A stretch of DNA of 64,000 nucleotides, taken from the NCBI GenBank assembly GCA_021740905.1, contig JAIOYV010000007.1, positions 1-64,000 of the forward strand. Reading direction: 5' to 3'. How positions within the stretch are numbered: the stretch's first letter is position 1; each line of letters starts with the position of its first letter. The position numbers were made by a program, and so were the translations under genes. Shown piece after piece: positions 1-9,458 of this stretch. The stretch comes from Bacteroidales bacterium (GTDB lineage Bacteria > Bacteroidota > Bacteroidia > Bacteroidales > M50B96). The notes under the pieces were generated by a model. The model was not told the origin of the DNA. It did not search any database and worked only from the letters and a program-made list of their open reading frames with translations.

Positions 1-3000
1 TAGCCATGAACACACACCCATTGGCGTCAGTCACAGTTACTGAATAAGGTCCGGCAAGCAAACTTGTAATATCTTCTGTGCTTGCGCCATTCGACCATCC
101 AAACGAATAGCCCAAAGTCCCGCCGGTAACCGTCAGGTCGACTGCCCCGTTGGCATCCCCAAAGCAAAGGGCATCGGTGATGGTCGCCGTGGCATCCAAG
201 ACGACAGGTTCTGTAACAACAAACCCGGTAGTATATTGACACGAATGGGCATCGCTAACAGTCACGGAATAGTTGCCTGCTACAAGTCCTGAAATATCCT
301 GGGAGGTTGCCAAGTTCGACCAAAAATAGGCATAGGCGGGTGTACCACCTGAAACCGACAAGTCAATTGACCCGTTCGAATCGCCATTACAAGACACATC
401 TGTAACTGAACCCGCAGCCGTAAGGGCACTGATAGCTTGAACAGAAATTGATTGGCTCTTCTGGCAGCCGTTTGCATCGGTCAAGGTTATCGAATAGGTG
501 CCAACCGACAAATTTGAAAGATCCTGTGTCGTATAGCCACCTGTCCAACTGTAGGTATAAGGTGGGGTGCCTCCAAATGGAGTGACATTGATCGAACCAT
601 TCGATCCACCAGTACAGAAAATCGGTCCAATAGTCGCCATTATCTGTAGATTGGGAGGTTGAGAAACTGTAAAAGTGTCGATCTGTGTGCAAGAATTGAA
701 ATCTGTGACTGTAACTAAATAAGTACCTGCTGCCAACTGGTTTAGGTCTTCTGTTGAAATGCCACTAGACCACAAGAAAGTATATGGTGAAACACCTCCG
801 CTTACAGATAGGTTTATGGCTCCGGTTGAGTCACCAAAACAAAGAATCGGATTGACAACAGCAGAAAGAACAATCTCAGAGGCTTCCGAAACTGTTAATT
901 GACCGGTTTGTGTGCAGGAAATAGAATCAGTGACAGTGACAGAATAAGATCCAGCTGCGAGCATATTCAGGTCTTCCGAAGTCATTCCTGTCGACCACAA
1001 AAACGAATAGGGAGAAACACCTCCTGAAACTGTCAAGTCAATTGAGCCTGTCGAAATTCCATTACATGCAACCGGATTGGCAATAGCCGAAAGGATAATT
1101 TCTGATCCTTGAGTTACCGTAAACGTAAAAATACTATCACAGCCTTTCAAATCGCTTAGGGTAAGGTTGTACAATCCCGCCTGAAGATTAATTAGATCCT
1201 GTGTGGAATTGCCGGTTGACCATTGATAAGAATAGGGAATTGTTCCCCCTGTTGGTGTTATATCAATTGATCCGATAGAGTCTCCATAACAGGAAACATT
1301 GGTAATTAGAAAATTCGATAAGGTAAGCAATTGGGGTTGGCCAACGTAAATGACAGAACCTGTAATGCATCCATTGAAATCGGTCACTTCAACGGTATAA
1401 GATCCCGATATCAGACCCGATATATCCTCGGTTGTAGCCCCATTTGTCCAGCTAAATGTGTAGGGCTGAGTGCCACCTGAAACAGTGATGTTGATACTGC
1501 CATCGGAAGAGCCAAAGCAACTGGGTTTTAATGGGGTCGTGTTATTCATAAAAAGCAAGTCGGGCTGGGAAAGTACGTAACTTGCTGTAAGAATGCACAA
1601 ATTGGTATCTGTAATAGTCACGGAGTAATTGCCGGCCAACAGGTTATTGATATCCTCGGTTGTTTGGCCATTCGACCAGCCAAAAGAATAAGGTGAAACC
1701 CCTCCTGAAACAGTCAGGTCGATCGAGCCTGTCGAATCACCATAGCAAAGTATATTGAAAATGCTGTTTGATAAAGAAAGGACTGGTGGTTCCATGATTG
1801 TGTAGCTTGTAGTAATTGTACAAGAACTGGCATCAGTCACAGTTAAAGTATACGTTCCTGCAAGTAGTCCTGTGATATCCTCGGTGGTTTCCCCATTCGA
1901 CCAGATAAATGTATAGGGAGCTGGCCCCCCGGAAACACTTATATCAATGGATCCGTTTGAATCACTAAAACACGCATTGTCAATTGGGGTAGCTGTAACC
2001 ACAATAGGTGCAGGCCCGGTTATCACAAAAGAATAGTTGTATATGCAATCGTGCTCATCTGTCATAGTAACTGAATACGAGCCCGCCGGGATATTCAATA
2101 AATCCTCTGTAGTTGCCCCATTTGACCATAAAAATATATAAGGTGATTGTTCTCCTGTCATGATAAAATTAATAGAACCATCGGACACGCCGTTGCAGGA
2201 AACGGGAGTGGTGATTGTATCATCCACAACAACATTCCCATCTTCCACTTCAATCGTTCCACTTGCCACGCATCCATTGGCATCCGTTACGGTGATCAGG
2301 TAATCTCCTGCATACAGGTTTTCGATATCCTGCGTAGTTTCCCCGTTTGACCAATTATACGAATAGGGCAAAGTACCTCCGGAAGGAGTTAGGTTTATCT
2401 GTCCTGTACTATCCCCGATACAGTCAATTTCAATATTGTTGGGGTATGAAATTGAAAGCACGTCTGGCTGGTTTACAGTATAGGTAAAACTTACAGAACA
2501 GCTATTGGCATCGGTGATGGTGACTGAATAATTGCCTGCTGCAAGACTTGTGAGATCCTGTGTGCTTGCCGAATTCGACCATGCAAAAGAATAAGGAGCT
2601 GTTCCACCAGACACATTTAAAAGAATTCCTCCCGAACCATCGCCAAAGCATTGAAGATATTGGATGGTTTCAGTGGCTACAATTTCTGTGGGTTCTAAAA
2701 CGGTAAACGAGTTGGTGACCTCACAGACATTCCCATCAGTGACAGTAAGGCTGTATGTTCCCCCGGAAAGTCCGGATAAATCTTCGGTGGTCGCCCCGTT
2801 CGACCAGGCAAAAGTGTAGGGTGTTGTTCCCCCAGTGAATGTAAGATTGATCGAACCGTTTCCGGCTGCATAGCAAGTCACATTTTGAATGGTCTCGTTA
2901 AAATCGAAAGCAGGTGGCTCGGTAATGATATTGTAAGAAAATGTATAGCAATTGTAATCATCAATAATAGTAACATTATAAGACCCGGCAGAAAGGTTTG

Positions 3001-6000
3001 AAATATCCTGTGTGTGCTCCCCATTCGACCAATTGTAAATGTAAGGAGGAACTCCGCCCGACACATTTAGGTTGATAGAACCATCATTTCCACCAGGGCA
3101 GGTAACATGGTTCAATGTGGTTGAAAGGTTTACAGCAGGTGGTTCTAAAATAGTTGTATCAAATACACCAAAACATCCGTTGACTTTTGTAATTGTAACG
3201 GAATAATTTCCAGCAGATAAACTACCAATACTTCCTATTGTACTACCATTTGACCATAAAAATGATGCATTATTGTCACTCTGATGTGTTTGAATTCCCA
3301 GACTACCATTATTATACCCATTACAGGTTATATGTTGAATATAGTTAATACCGGTAATAGGATTGAGACCCTGATTCACCGTCAACACCATATTATCGGT
3401 ACTTTCGCAGGAGTTGGGATAAGTTACCGTGAGTGAATAGGTGCCTTGGTTGGCTGCAACAATATTGTTCAAAACTATTTCTGAGGCTGAGGAAGTGAAA
3501 CCAGATGGTCCTGTCCAGCTATACTGGGGGTTACAGGCTATTACATCGTAAATCTCAATTTTGTAATCCTCCACTTCGCCGAACATAATATTTTCGTCAC
3601 ACGAACCAGGTATTGAATCCCCTTTTAAAATAATTCTCATTTTAGTTTCACCTAATGAGGAATTAAAAGGTACGAATACACTTATTGAATCTATAAAACT
3701 GGTCGATTGATTTATAGCAATAGGTTGGGTTTCATTCAAATCATCAAAATCCCCATCCCTGTTCCAGTCAAAAAAAGCATATACGTTTTCTTGTTGCCCA
3801 GGGACAACAACTTCAATTTGAGTAATTAGTGTATAGATACCCCCTCTTTGCAACAAAGCCATTGAATAGCTGGTGTAATCAGAATAAGTGCTTGAGTCAT
3901 TTGTTTGTATGTTCCCATCCAGTGAAACCGAGGCAATATATTCTTCAAAATCTGGAGCACCATTATAAACGGGATCAAATACAGCATAGGATTCGCAATA
4001 GTTTTTAATGTTGCAGGTGTCACAATAATCATAGCAAAGCTGATTGTCAAGCATTGGGGCCAAAGTATAACTTTCCCCTGCACAAATCGCTGTATCTGCA
4101 GGCAAGGTAAAAGAAGGGACAGTGTCTATAAAGACTGTCTCACTGAACTTTCTCGTACAGCCGATTGCATCGGTAACTGTTACAAAATAATTCCCGGAGG
4201 GAAGATTGATAAGGTTTTGTGAGGTTTCCCCATTAGACCAGTTGAAAGTATAAGGCGGGTTGCCCACTGTAATCAGAATATCCAATACCCCCGATGATAA
4301 GGGGTTTGGTGCAGAAGCAGAACAGTCAATAGAATTATTAACTACAACCATTTCGATGGGATCGGGTTGAGTGACCATAATTATTGCAGAATCCACTGCT
4401 CCCGGAAACGATTCCCAAATTGAACCAGTGAGGGATTGAATAACAGACAATCCATTGTTCCCATAATTATTACCATCCGGGGAAAAGGTTTCAAATACCG
4501 GGGTCAATGGAATTAGCAAAGAATCACTTGCCCTCCAAAGCCTCCAATTGAAGGTTTCATTTGTATTAAAACCAAATTCAATAAACGGATTATTATCTTC
4601 TCCTCGTGCAGTAATTTGATAGCTATTTGATGGTCCTTCATAAAACAACCCTATGCCAGAAGTTAAATTTGTATTGTTAATTCCTAGTGCACCGCTTCTT
4701 AATGTTCCTAATGAATCATAATAAACGGAGATATAATCACCATTTGCAATAGGTACACCATCTAAGGTTATTGGCACTCCCAGTGGGATTAACAGGCTAT
4801 GGTCCGAACCTGTTACCTCATCGTACCAATTTCTTGGTGCCGGTGCCGGCCAGCCACTTGCATCCATTACAGTTACCCCATAATTCCCGGCGTGTAGATT
4901 ATTTTTTGTGACAGTAGTACTTACATTAATTATTTCGGTGCTACCATCCCACCAATCCACCTTATAGGGCGCAATACCTCCATATAAAAAGAGTTCGAGG
5001 GAACCATCGCTGCCGCCATAACAAGTTACTGGGAACCCATCGGGGAAAAGGAGCAATTGGGCTGGTTGGGTCAAAAGAAAATTTTGAACATAAGGGCAGG
5101 CATTGGCGTCGCTACCATAAATACCATAAGTCCCTGCACTTAGGTTTTGAACACTGGTACCTGATAATCCAGATTGAATCCACGTATATGAATAGGGTGG
5201 CGCACCTCCATGTACAAATACATCGATGCTTCCATCGGAACCACCATAAGTACTTATGTTATATCCATTGTAATTCGACAACGAAGCGGACACTTGTATT
5301 AAAGGTGGGGCCGTAAGCACAAAGGAAGATTGGGAGTTTTCATCAAAGGTAGCAATAAGCGAATCGATGACCATAAGGCCATTGGTTACAAAATAGCCAT
5401 TGTTGCCTGGGAGAGGTGTGTAATAGGGTACTGCATTAAAAATTGTACTATCCGAAGCTCTCCATATTTTCCAATACACACTATCGTTTGCGCCAAAGCC
5501 TTCCTTCACTGTAGTTAATTGATCATCGCCCCAAATTGGAAATCCTATAGCCATTCCATTATATAAGTCGAAACCTGCACATAGAAAGATTGTTGGGGAT
5601 TGCTCGTAAAATGCACCAATCATATCGCCATTGGAGACCAAAGCATTGTTTATTTTAACTACGTTCTGTATTGCGACAGACTGATTATTCCCGGTATTTT
5701 GCCACGACCAATTAAAAGCCACCCCTGTTTCAATTGTATTCGATGTAGTATTGACCATGCATCCATCTGCATCAATAACCGTGAGATTATAGGCGCCACC
5801 CGGAAGTAAAAAAACAGAATCTATAGTAGCCCCGGTGCTCCACAGAAACTGGTAGGGCGCAGTGCCTCCGTTTACATCAACACTTATCCAACCCAGTGCG
5901 TCGTTCGAACAGGGCACCCCAAATCCATTAAAATCGGAATAGCTCGGTATAAGTCCTAAACTGGGTGGTTGATTGATAATATATGATCCAATTATGATTT

Positions 6001-7537
6001 GGCTATTCGCGTCAACAATGAAAACTTCGTAGGAACCGGCTGCCAACCCCGAAATGTTTTGAGTAGACGCGCCATTGGACCAACTGAAAGTATAGGGTGT
6101 GGCACCCCCTGAAACGCTAAGGTTGATCGCCCCATCGGAAACCCCAAAGCAGGAAACATGTTGAAAAGTTGGGGTTAATGTAATGCTTTGCAATTGTGTA
6201 AGAATATAGGTTTCAACAATACTGCAACCGTTCACGTCGCTAACCGTAGCTGTATAGGAACCGGCAGTAAGGTTTTGCAAGATCGCCCCGAATTGACCCG
6301 TCGACCAGATAATAGTATAAGGTGTGGTGCCTCCTTCAACGGTAAGCTCGATGGATCCGTCGTTGGCCCCGGCAGTGCTTACCCCATATCCACCATAATC
6401 CGAAAGCTCGGCACTTATAAGTAGGGGCAAGGGTTCGGGCAACACAATAGAAGGGAGTGAGTTTTCATCATAATCGGCAATAAGGGAGTCGATTAAGGTC
6501 ATACCATTATTATAGAACTTTCCATCGAAATTGTTTAGTGGCAAATAATAGGGCTTGGCATTGAAGATGGTGCTGTCGGATGCCCGCCAAATCTTCCAAT
6601 AAATACTGTCGCTTTGCAAGAATCCATCTTTTATCATAGTAAGGTTGTCGTCGGGCCATAGGGCAACTGAGTTCACAGCACCTGTCCATTCACTATACCC
6701 CCCACACATATATACCCCGGCCGATTGTTCGAAGAAAGCCCCAACCATGTCTCCTATACTGATAACCGTGCCATCGATTTTGATTTTGTTGGCGGGTAAA
6801 AAGACCGAATGGGAATTTAAAGTTTGAACATACGACCAGATAAACGGGATGCCCGAAATATTGCCATTCGAACTGGTCATTACCTCACACGAAATACCAT
6901 CGGTAATGGTAAAATCATAAATTCCCCCTGGAAGGTTCGCCAGATCTTGGGTTGTTTGACCACCGTTCCATGCGTATTGATAGGGAGGGACCCCACCCGA
7001 AACGCTTAGGTCGATCCATCCATTGGTGGAAGATGAACAACTTACCCCAGCCCCATTGTAATTGGAGTAGGACACATTGACCAGGATTTGGGGCGGTTCG
7101 TTAACTGAAAAATTTGCTATTGTCCAAGTCCCGTCCCATACACTTACCGTATAGGAGGCGGCAGTCAGGTTGTTTATATTTTGAGTTGTGGCTCCGTTCG
7201 ACCAGTTGAAGCCATACGGAGTAGCTCCACCGCTTACCGTAATATTAATAGCCCCATCGGACATGCCAAAGCATGAAGCATCTGTTACCACATTGGTTAT
7301 AGTAGTATTTGGGGCAGGTTTTGTGGCTTTGTTTTTTTCTTCGGAAGAGGAATCGTTTTTTGTTCCCGGCAGGAATTCGTTTGCACGATGTTCGGAAAGT
7401 TTGGGAGAGGGTGACAAAACAGGCAAATCTATATTGCCTATTGCATTAAATTCAATAGCTCCGCTAAAGCCATCCTTTACGAATAAAAAAATGACTAAAG
7501 CGATGAAAATCAATGATTTTATGTAGAATTTCTCCAT
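1..7537 (-). CDS. Giant SprB-repeat surface adhesin, C-terminus off the left edge
   Basis: The frame is open from the ATG at 7537 to the first base of the window, giving 2512 residues with no stop, so the protein is truncated by the edge. Residues 1-26 form a signal peptide (MEKFYIKSLIFIALVIFLFV core). I count about 23 SprB-type repeats of roughly 75 residues, with the pattern C.G.SDGSI.L.VSGG..PY.F.WSNGATTQDI..L.AG.Y.VTVTD.NGC. Fifteen are contiguous from about residue 1387 to the edge. Three larger modules with a GD(M/Y)(V/I).(A/V) core and a WKIWRASDS motif lie near residues 226-362, 616-742 and 896-1059. A GEVED domain lies near 1152-1332 (FFDWNRDGDFDD, then GEVEDY). SprB repeats are known from Flavobacterium gliding adhesins exported by the type IX secretion system. 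A T9SS sorting domain beyond the edge is expected but not seen. Confidence 0.9.
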   Translation of the reverse strand, partial: MEKFYIKSLIFIALVIFLFVKDGFSGAIEFNAIGNIDLPVLSPSPKLSEHRANEFLPGTKNDSSSEEKNKATKPAPNTTITNVVTDASCFGMSDGAINITVSGGATPYGFNWSNGATTQNINNLTAASYTVSVWDGTWTIANFSVNEPPQILVNVSYSNYNGAGVSCSSSTNGWIDLSVSGGVPPYQYAWNGGQTTQDLANLPGGIYDFTITDGISCEVMTSSNGNISGIPFIWSYVQTLNSHSVFLPANKIKIDGTVISIGDMVGAFFEQSAGVYMCGGYSEWTGAVNSVALWPDDNLTMIKDGFLQSDSIYWKIWRASDSTIFNAKPYYLPLNNFDGKFYNNGMTLIDSLIADYDENSLPSIVLPEPLPLLISAELSDYGGYGVSTAGANDGSIELTVEGGTTPYTIIWSTGQFGAILQNLTAGSYTATVSDVNGCSIVETYILTQLQSITLTPTFQHVSCFGVSDGAINLSVSGGATPYTFSWSNGASTQNISGLAAGSYEVFIVDANSQIIIGSYIINQPPSLGLIPSYSDFNGFGVPCSNDALGWISVDVNGGTAPYQFLWSTGATIDSVFLLPGGAYNLTVIDADGCMVNTTSNTIETGVAFNWSWQNTGNNQSVAIQNVVKINNALVSNGDMIGAFYEQSPTIFLCAGFDLYNGMAIGFPIWGDDQLTTVKEGFGANDSVYWKIWRASDSTIFNAVPYYTPLPGNNGYFVTNGLMVIDSLIATFDENSQSSFVLTAPPLIQVSASLSNYNGYNISTYGGSDGSIDVFVHGGAPPYSYTWIQSGLSGTSVQNLSAGTYGIYGSDANACPYVQNFLLTQPAQLLLFPDGFPVTCYGGSDGSLELFLYGGIAPYKVDWWDGSTEIINVSTTVTKNNLHAGNYGVTVMDASGWPAPAPRNWYDEVTGSDHSLLIPLGVPITLDGVPIANGDYISVYYDSLGTLRSGALGINNTNLTSGIGLFYEGPSNSYQITARGEDNNPFIEFGFNTNETFNWRLWRASDSLLIPLTPVFETFSPDGNNYGNNGLSVIQSLTGSIWESFPGAVDSAIIMVTQPDPIEMVVVNNSIDCSASAPNPLSSGVLDILITVGNPPYTFNWSNGETSQNLINLPSGNYFVTVTDAIGCTRKFSETVFIDTVPSFTLPADTAICAGESYTLAPMLDNQLCYDYCDTCNIKNYCESYAVFDPVYNGAPDFEEYIASVSLDGNIQTNDSSTYSDYTSYSMALLQRGGIYTLITQIEVVVPGQQENVYAFFDWNRDGDFDDLNETQPIAINQSTSFIDSISVFVPFNSSLGETKMRIILKGDSIPGSCDENIMFGEVEDYKIEIYDVIACNPQYSWTGPSGFTSSASEIVLNNIVAANQGTYSLTVTYPNSCESTDNMVLTVNQGLNPITGINYIQHITCNGYNNGSLGIQTHQSDNNASFLWSNGSTIGSIGSLSAGNYSVTITKVNGCFGVFDTTILEPPAVNLSTTLNHVTCPGGNDGSINLNVSGGVPPYIYNWSNGEHTQDISNLSAGSYNVTIIDDYNCYTFSYNIITEPPAFDFNETIQNVTCYAAGNGSINLTFTGGTTPYTFAWSNGATTEDLSGLSGGTYSLTVTDGNVCEVTNSFTVLEPTEIVATETIQYLQCFGDGSGGILLNVSGGTAPYSFAWSNSASTQDLTSLAAGNYSVTITDANSCSVSFTYTVNQPDVLSISYPNNIEIDCIGDSTGQINLTPSGGTLPYSYNWSNGETTQDIENLYAGDYLITVTDANGCVASGTIEVEDGNVVVDDTITTPVSCNGVSDGSINFIMTGEQSPYIFLWSNGATTEDLLNIPAGSYSVTMTDEHDCIYNYSFVITGPAPIVVTATPIDNACFSDSNGSIDISVSGGPAPYTFIWSNGETTEDITGLLAGTYTLTVTDASSCTITTSYTIMEPPVLSLSNSIFNILCYGDSTGSIDLTVSGGVSPYSFGWSNGQTTEDINNLLAGNYSVTITDTNLCILTASYVLSQPDLLFMNNTTPLKPSCFGSSDGSINITVSGGTQPYTFSWTNGATTEDISGLISGSYTVEVTDFNGCITGSVIYVGQPQLLTLSNFLITNVSCYGDSIGSIDITPTGGTIPYSYQWSTGNSTQDLINLQAGLYNLTLSDLKGCDSIFTFTVTQGSEIILSAIANPVACNGISTGSIDLTVSGGVSPYSFLWSTGMTSEDLNMLAAGSYSVTVTDSISCTQTGQLTVSEASEIVLSAVVNPILCFGDSTGAINLSVSGGVSPYTFLWSSGISTEDLNQLAAGTYLVTVTDFNSCTQIDTFTVSQPPNLQIMATIGPIFCTGGSNGSINVTPFGGTPPYTYSWTGGYTTQDLSNLSVGTYSITLTDANGCQKSQSISVQAISALTAAGSVTDVSCNGDSNGSIDLSVSGGTPAYAYFWSNLATSQDISGLVAGNYSVTVSDAHSCQYTTGFVVTEPVVLDATATITDALCFGDANGAVDLTVTGGTLGYSFGWSNGASTEDITSLLAGPYSVTVTDANGCVFMA
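3540..4085 (-). other. GEVED domain nested in an Ig-like domain
   Basis: Within the SprB-repeat protein, an Ig-like domain starts normally (ADTAICAGESYTL) and is interrupted after DNQL by a GEVED domain of about 180 residues with several cysteines (CYDYCDTCN). It resumes with YSWTGPSGFTSS and NQGTYSLTVTY. The two halves make one complete Ig-like fold only when joined, so the GEVED unit sits inside a surface loop. Confidence 0.65.
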
Positions 7538-7991
7538 AAAAGACCCGGCACTATGATTTAAACGTAAATTTCATTAAAAGGTTCAAATACCTCTACTTAA
7601 AACAAAACATAAAAGTACCCTTAATTTCCAAAAGGTAAGCAGGCATCTAAATAATTATTAATCATTTAACAGATTAGTGAAAAATATCATTTTTAAGTAC
7701 TCCAATTTGGCACAAAATTAAATATTTTACCGATGAATCAACCTATTGGATCAAAAATTTATTGATTGTTTGGGATCGGAGTGGTGGTTGCCCTGATCCG
7801 TTCCTATCGGGATCTCCGCTGCGACTGGTTGCTGGTTGCTGGTTGCTGAAGAATGGACAGGACTGGAGAATGGAGACTGTGTGCTGCCAGTAAAGACGCG
7901 ATTTATCGCGTCTCAATAGTAAAAATAGGCTAAGAAAAAGACGCAAGAAATTGCCTCTCTACATTACCAACTGCCAACTGGCAACTGGCAA
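7538..7991. other. Intergenic region with low-complexity repeats
   Basis: This is the gap between two minus-strand genes. It holds no convincing gene. 7810-7860 and 7965-7993 carry short direct repeats of the type GCTGGTTGCTGGTT and AACTGGCAACTGGCAACT. A perfect 9-bp inverted repeat (AGACGCGAT, 2-nt loop) is at 7894-7913. The AT-rich part at 7550-7740 should hold the promoter of the adhesin gene, but I see no clear TAnnTTTG box in the minus direction. Confidence 0.6.
7894..7913. repeat. Palindromic AGACGCGAT hairpin
   Basis: The arms AGACGCGAT (7894-7902) and ATCGCGTCT (7905-7913) pair perfectly across a TT loop. The same AGACGC(G/A)AT word recurs in the elements at 10854-10877 and 10902-10925, so this is a dispersed repeat family and not a one-off terminator. 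Confidence 0.7.
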
Positions 7992-9176
7992 CTACTCCAC
8001 ATACAACACCAATCCTTTCAAATACTCACTTTCAGGATGGTAAATATTCACAGGATGATCGGCAGGTTGTGTCAACTGGTGAAGGATGCGGACAGACCTG
8101 CCGCTATTGGCCGCTGCCGCAAACACCGACTTGCGGAAATTGTCCTTGCTCACCACCTGCGAACACGAAAAAGTAAAAATAATTCCACCTGGTGCAATCT
8201 GCTCAATTGCTTTTGCATTGAGTTTTTTGTAGCCCTGGAGGGCATTGTGCAAAACATTGTTGTGCTTGGCAAAAGCCGGGGGATCTAAAATGATCAAATC
8301 ATATTTACCCTCAATGTCATCGAGAAATTTAAAAGCATCGACAGCAAAAGCCTCGTGCCTCGAAGTATCTTCAAAATTAAGCGCAATATTTTGATTGGTC
8401 AGGTCGATGGCCGGTTTTGAACTGTCGACCGAATGTACCAACTTTGCCCCACCTTGCATGGCATAAACCGAAAATCCTCCGGTAAAACCAAATACATTCA
8501 GCACCTTGCGATCTTTCGAATAAAATTCGACCAGTTTCCTGTTTTCGCGCTGATCGATGAAGAAACCGGTTTTTTGCCCTCCTTCCCAATCAACCAGAAA
8601 CTTATTCCCATATTCGTACAATTCAGTTTCGACAGGGCCTCCAAATACAAATCCATCTACAGGTTCGATGTCGGCTTTAAAAGGAAGAGTGGCCGAGCTT
8701 TTCTCATAAATGGCATGTAGCTTTTCGCCCAATACAATTTTAAGGGCTTCAACAATTTCATCTTTCGCCACAAACATCCCCACCGAGTGCATCTGAACAA
8801 CAGCAGTGCCTGCATAATAATCGATTATTAATCCAGGCAGGTTGTCGCCCTCGGCATGTACCAGCCGGAAAATGGTATTGTAGCCCTCCTTCAGCAATCC
8901 CAATTCCTTTCGCAGCCGGAAAGCTTTCTCGATACGGTTAACCCAAAAATCAATGTCAATTTTTTCCTGTTGAAAGCTCAACACACGCACAGCAATCGAC
9001 CCAATCTGATAATGGCCCACTGCCATGAAATTGTCGTGATTGTCATATAATTCCACCAAATCACCTTCGTTGGGATTGCCGTGCATTTTCTTGATGGCAC
9101 CCGAAAAAATCCAGGGATGTTTGCGGTGCAAGGATATGTCTTTGCCTGATTTCAGAATAATTTTCGGAAGTTCCAT
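7992..9176 (-). CDS. Class I rRNA large-subunit methyltransferase, RlmI-like
   Basis: The 394-residue protein has the architecture of the RlmI/YccW family, SAM-dependent cytosine-C5 methyltransferases acting on 23S rRNA. An N-terminal PUA-like RNA-binding domain (about 1-80, with KHPWIFSGAI) is followed by a Rossmann methyltransferase fold. The SAM-binding motif is VLNVFGFTGGFSVYA near residue 225, and the catalytic-loop motif LDPPAFAKHN is near 298. A further cysteine motif, TFSCSQ, is near 340. The length is normal for the family. The ATG at 9176 begins the PUA domain directly. It stands alone between the adhesin gene and a divergently transcribed reductase. The exact target base cannot be read from the sequence, so no gene symbol is given. 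Confidence 0.88.
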   Translation of the reverse strand: MELPKIILKSGKDISLHRKHPWIFSGAIKKMHGNPNEGDLVELYDNHDNFMAVGHYQIGSIAVRVLSFQQEKIDIDFWVNRIEKAFRLRKELGLLKEGYNTIFRLVHAEGDNLPGLIIDYYAGTAVVQMHSVGMFVAKDEIVEALKIVLGEKLHAIYEKSSATLPFKADIEPVDGFVFGGPVETELYEYGNKFLVDWEGGQKTGFFIDQRENRKLVEFYSKDRKVLNVFGFTGGFSVYAMQGGAKLVHSVDSSKPAIDLTNQNIALNFEDTSRHEAFAVDAFKFLDDIEGKYDLIILDPPAFAKHNNVLHNALQGYKKLNAKAIEQIAPGGIIFTFSCSQVVSKDNFRKSVFAAAANSGRSVRILHQLTQPADHPVNIYHPESEYLKGLVLYVE

Positions 9177-9458
9177 TGTTTTTTCTTTTGATAATTTTTA
9201 AGCCTGCAAAAGAAACCATTCTTTGCGACATGGGCAAAGTTGGGGAATTGAGTGGGTTCAGTCATCAGTCATCAGTTCTTTTTTACTGGAGACTGCCGAC
9301 TGCCAACTGCTAATTGCCTTTTGCGACTGAGGACTGAAGACTCCCGACTGAGAACGTCCTTATTTGGAACTAAAATAAAATAGACCGATTGGTCTATTTT
9401 TGAACATATCCTATTGAAGGAATATGTATTCTTGTATTGTAATTTTTAGATAGATAAT
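9177..9458. other. Divergent intergenic region with repeats and operator
   Basis: This region separates the methyltransferase (minus) from the reductase (plus). 9285-9352 is low-complexity DNA built from ACTGCCAACTG/GACTGAAGACT-like words. The right half carries a palindromic operator and a -7 box, described separately. I see no gene. Confidence 0.55.
9377..9402 (+). promoter_or_regulatory. NemR/TetR-like operator overlapping a -7 box
   Basis: AAAATAGACC (9377-9386) and GGTCTATTTT (9391-9400) form a perfect 10-bp inverted repeat around GATT. The core TAGACC-N4-GGTCTA matches the palindrome known as the E. coli NemR box. A Bacteroidota-type -7 box, TATTTTTG (9395-9402), overlaps the right arm, 56 bases before the start of the reductase gene. 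Repressor binding there would block the promoter. No tetR-family gene is in the window. Confidence 0.6.

Noticed and set aside
1-3375. Regular repeats of about 225 bp that could suggest a CRISPR or satellite array
   Set aside because: The minus strand is one open frame and the period equals the SprB protein repeat. Units differ in sequence, with no spacer/repeat structure.
7743-7946. Small minus-strand frame in the gap after the adhesin gene
   Set aside because: It is made of intergenic repeats and a hairpin, has no recognisable protein features and lacks a ribosome site.
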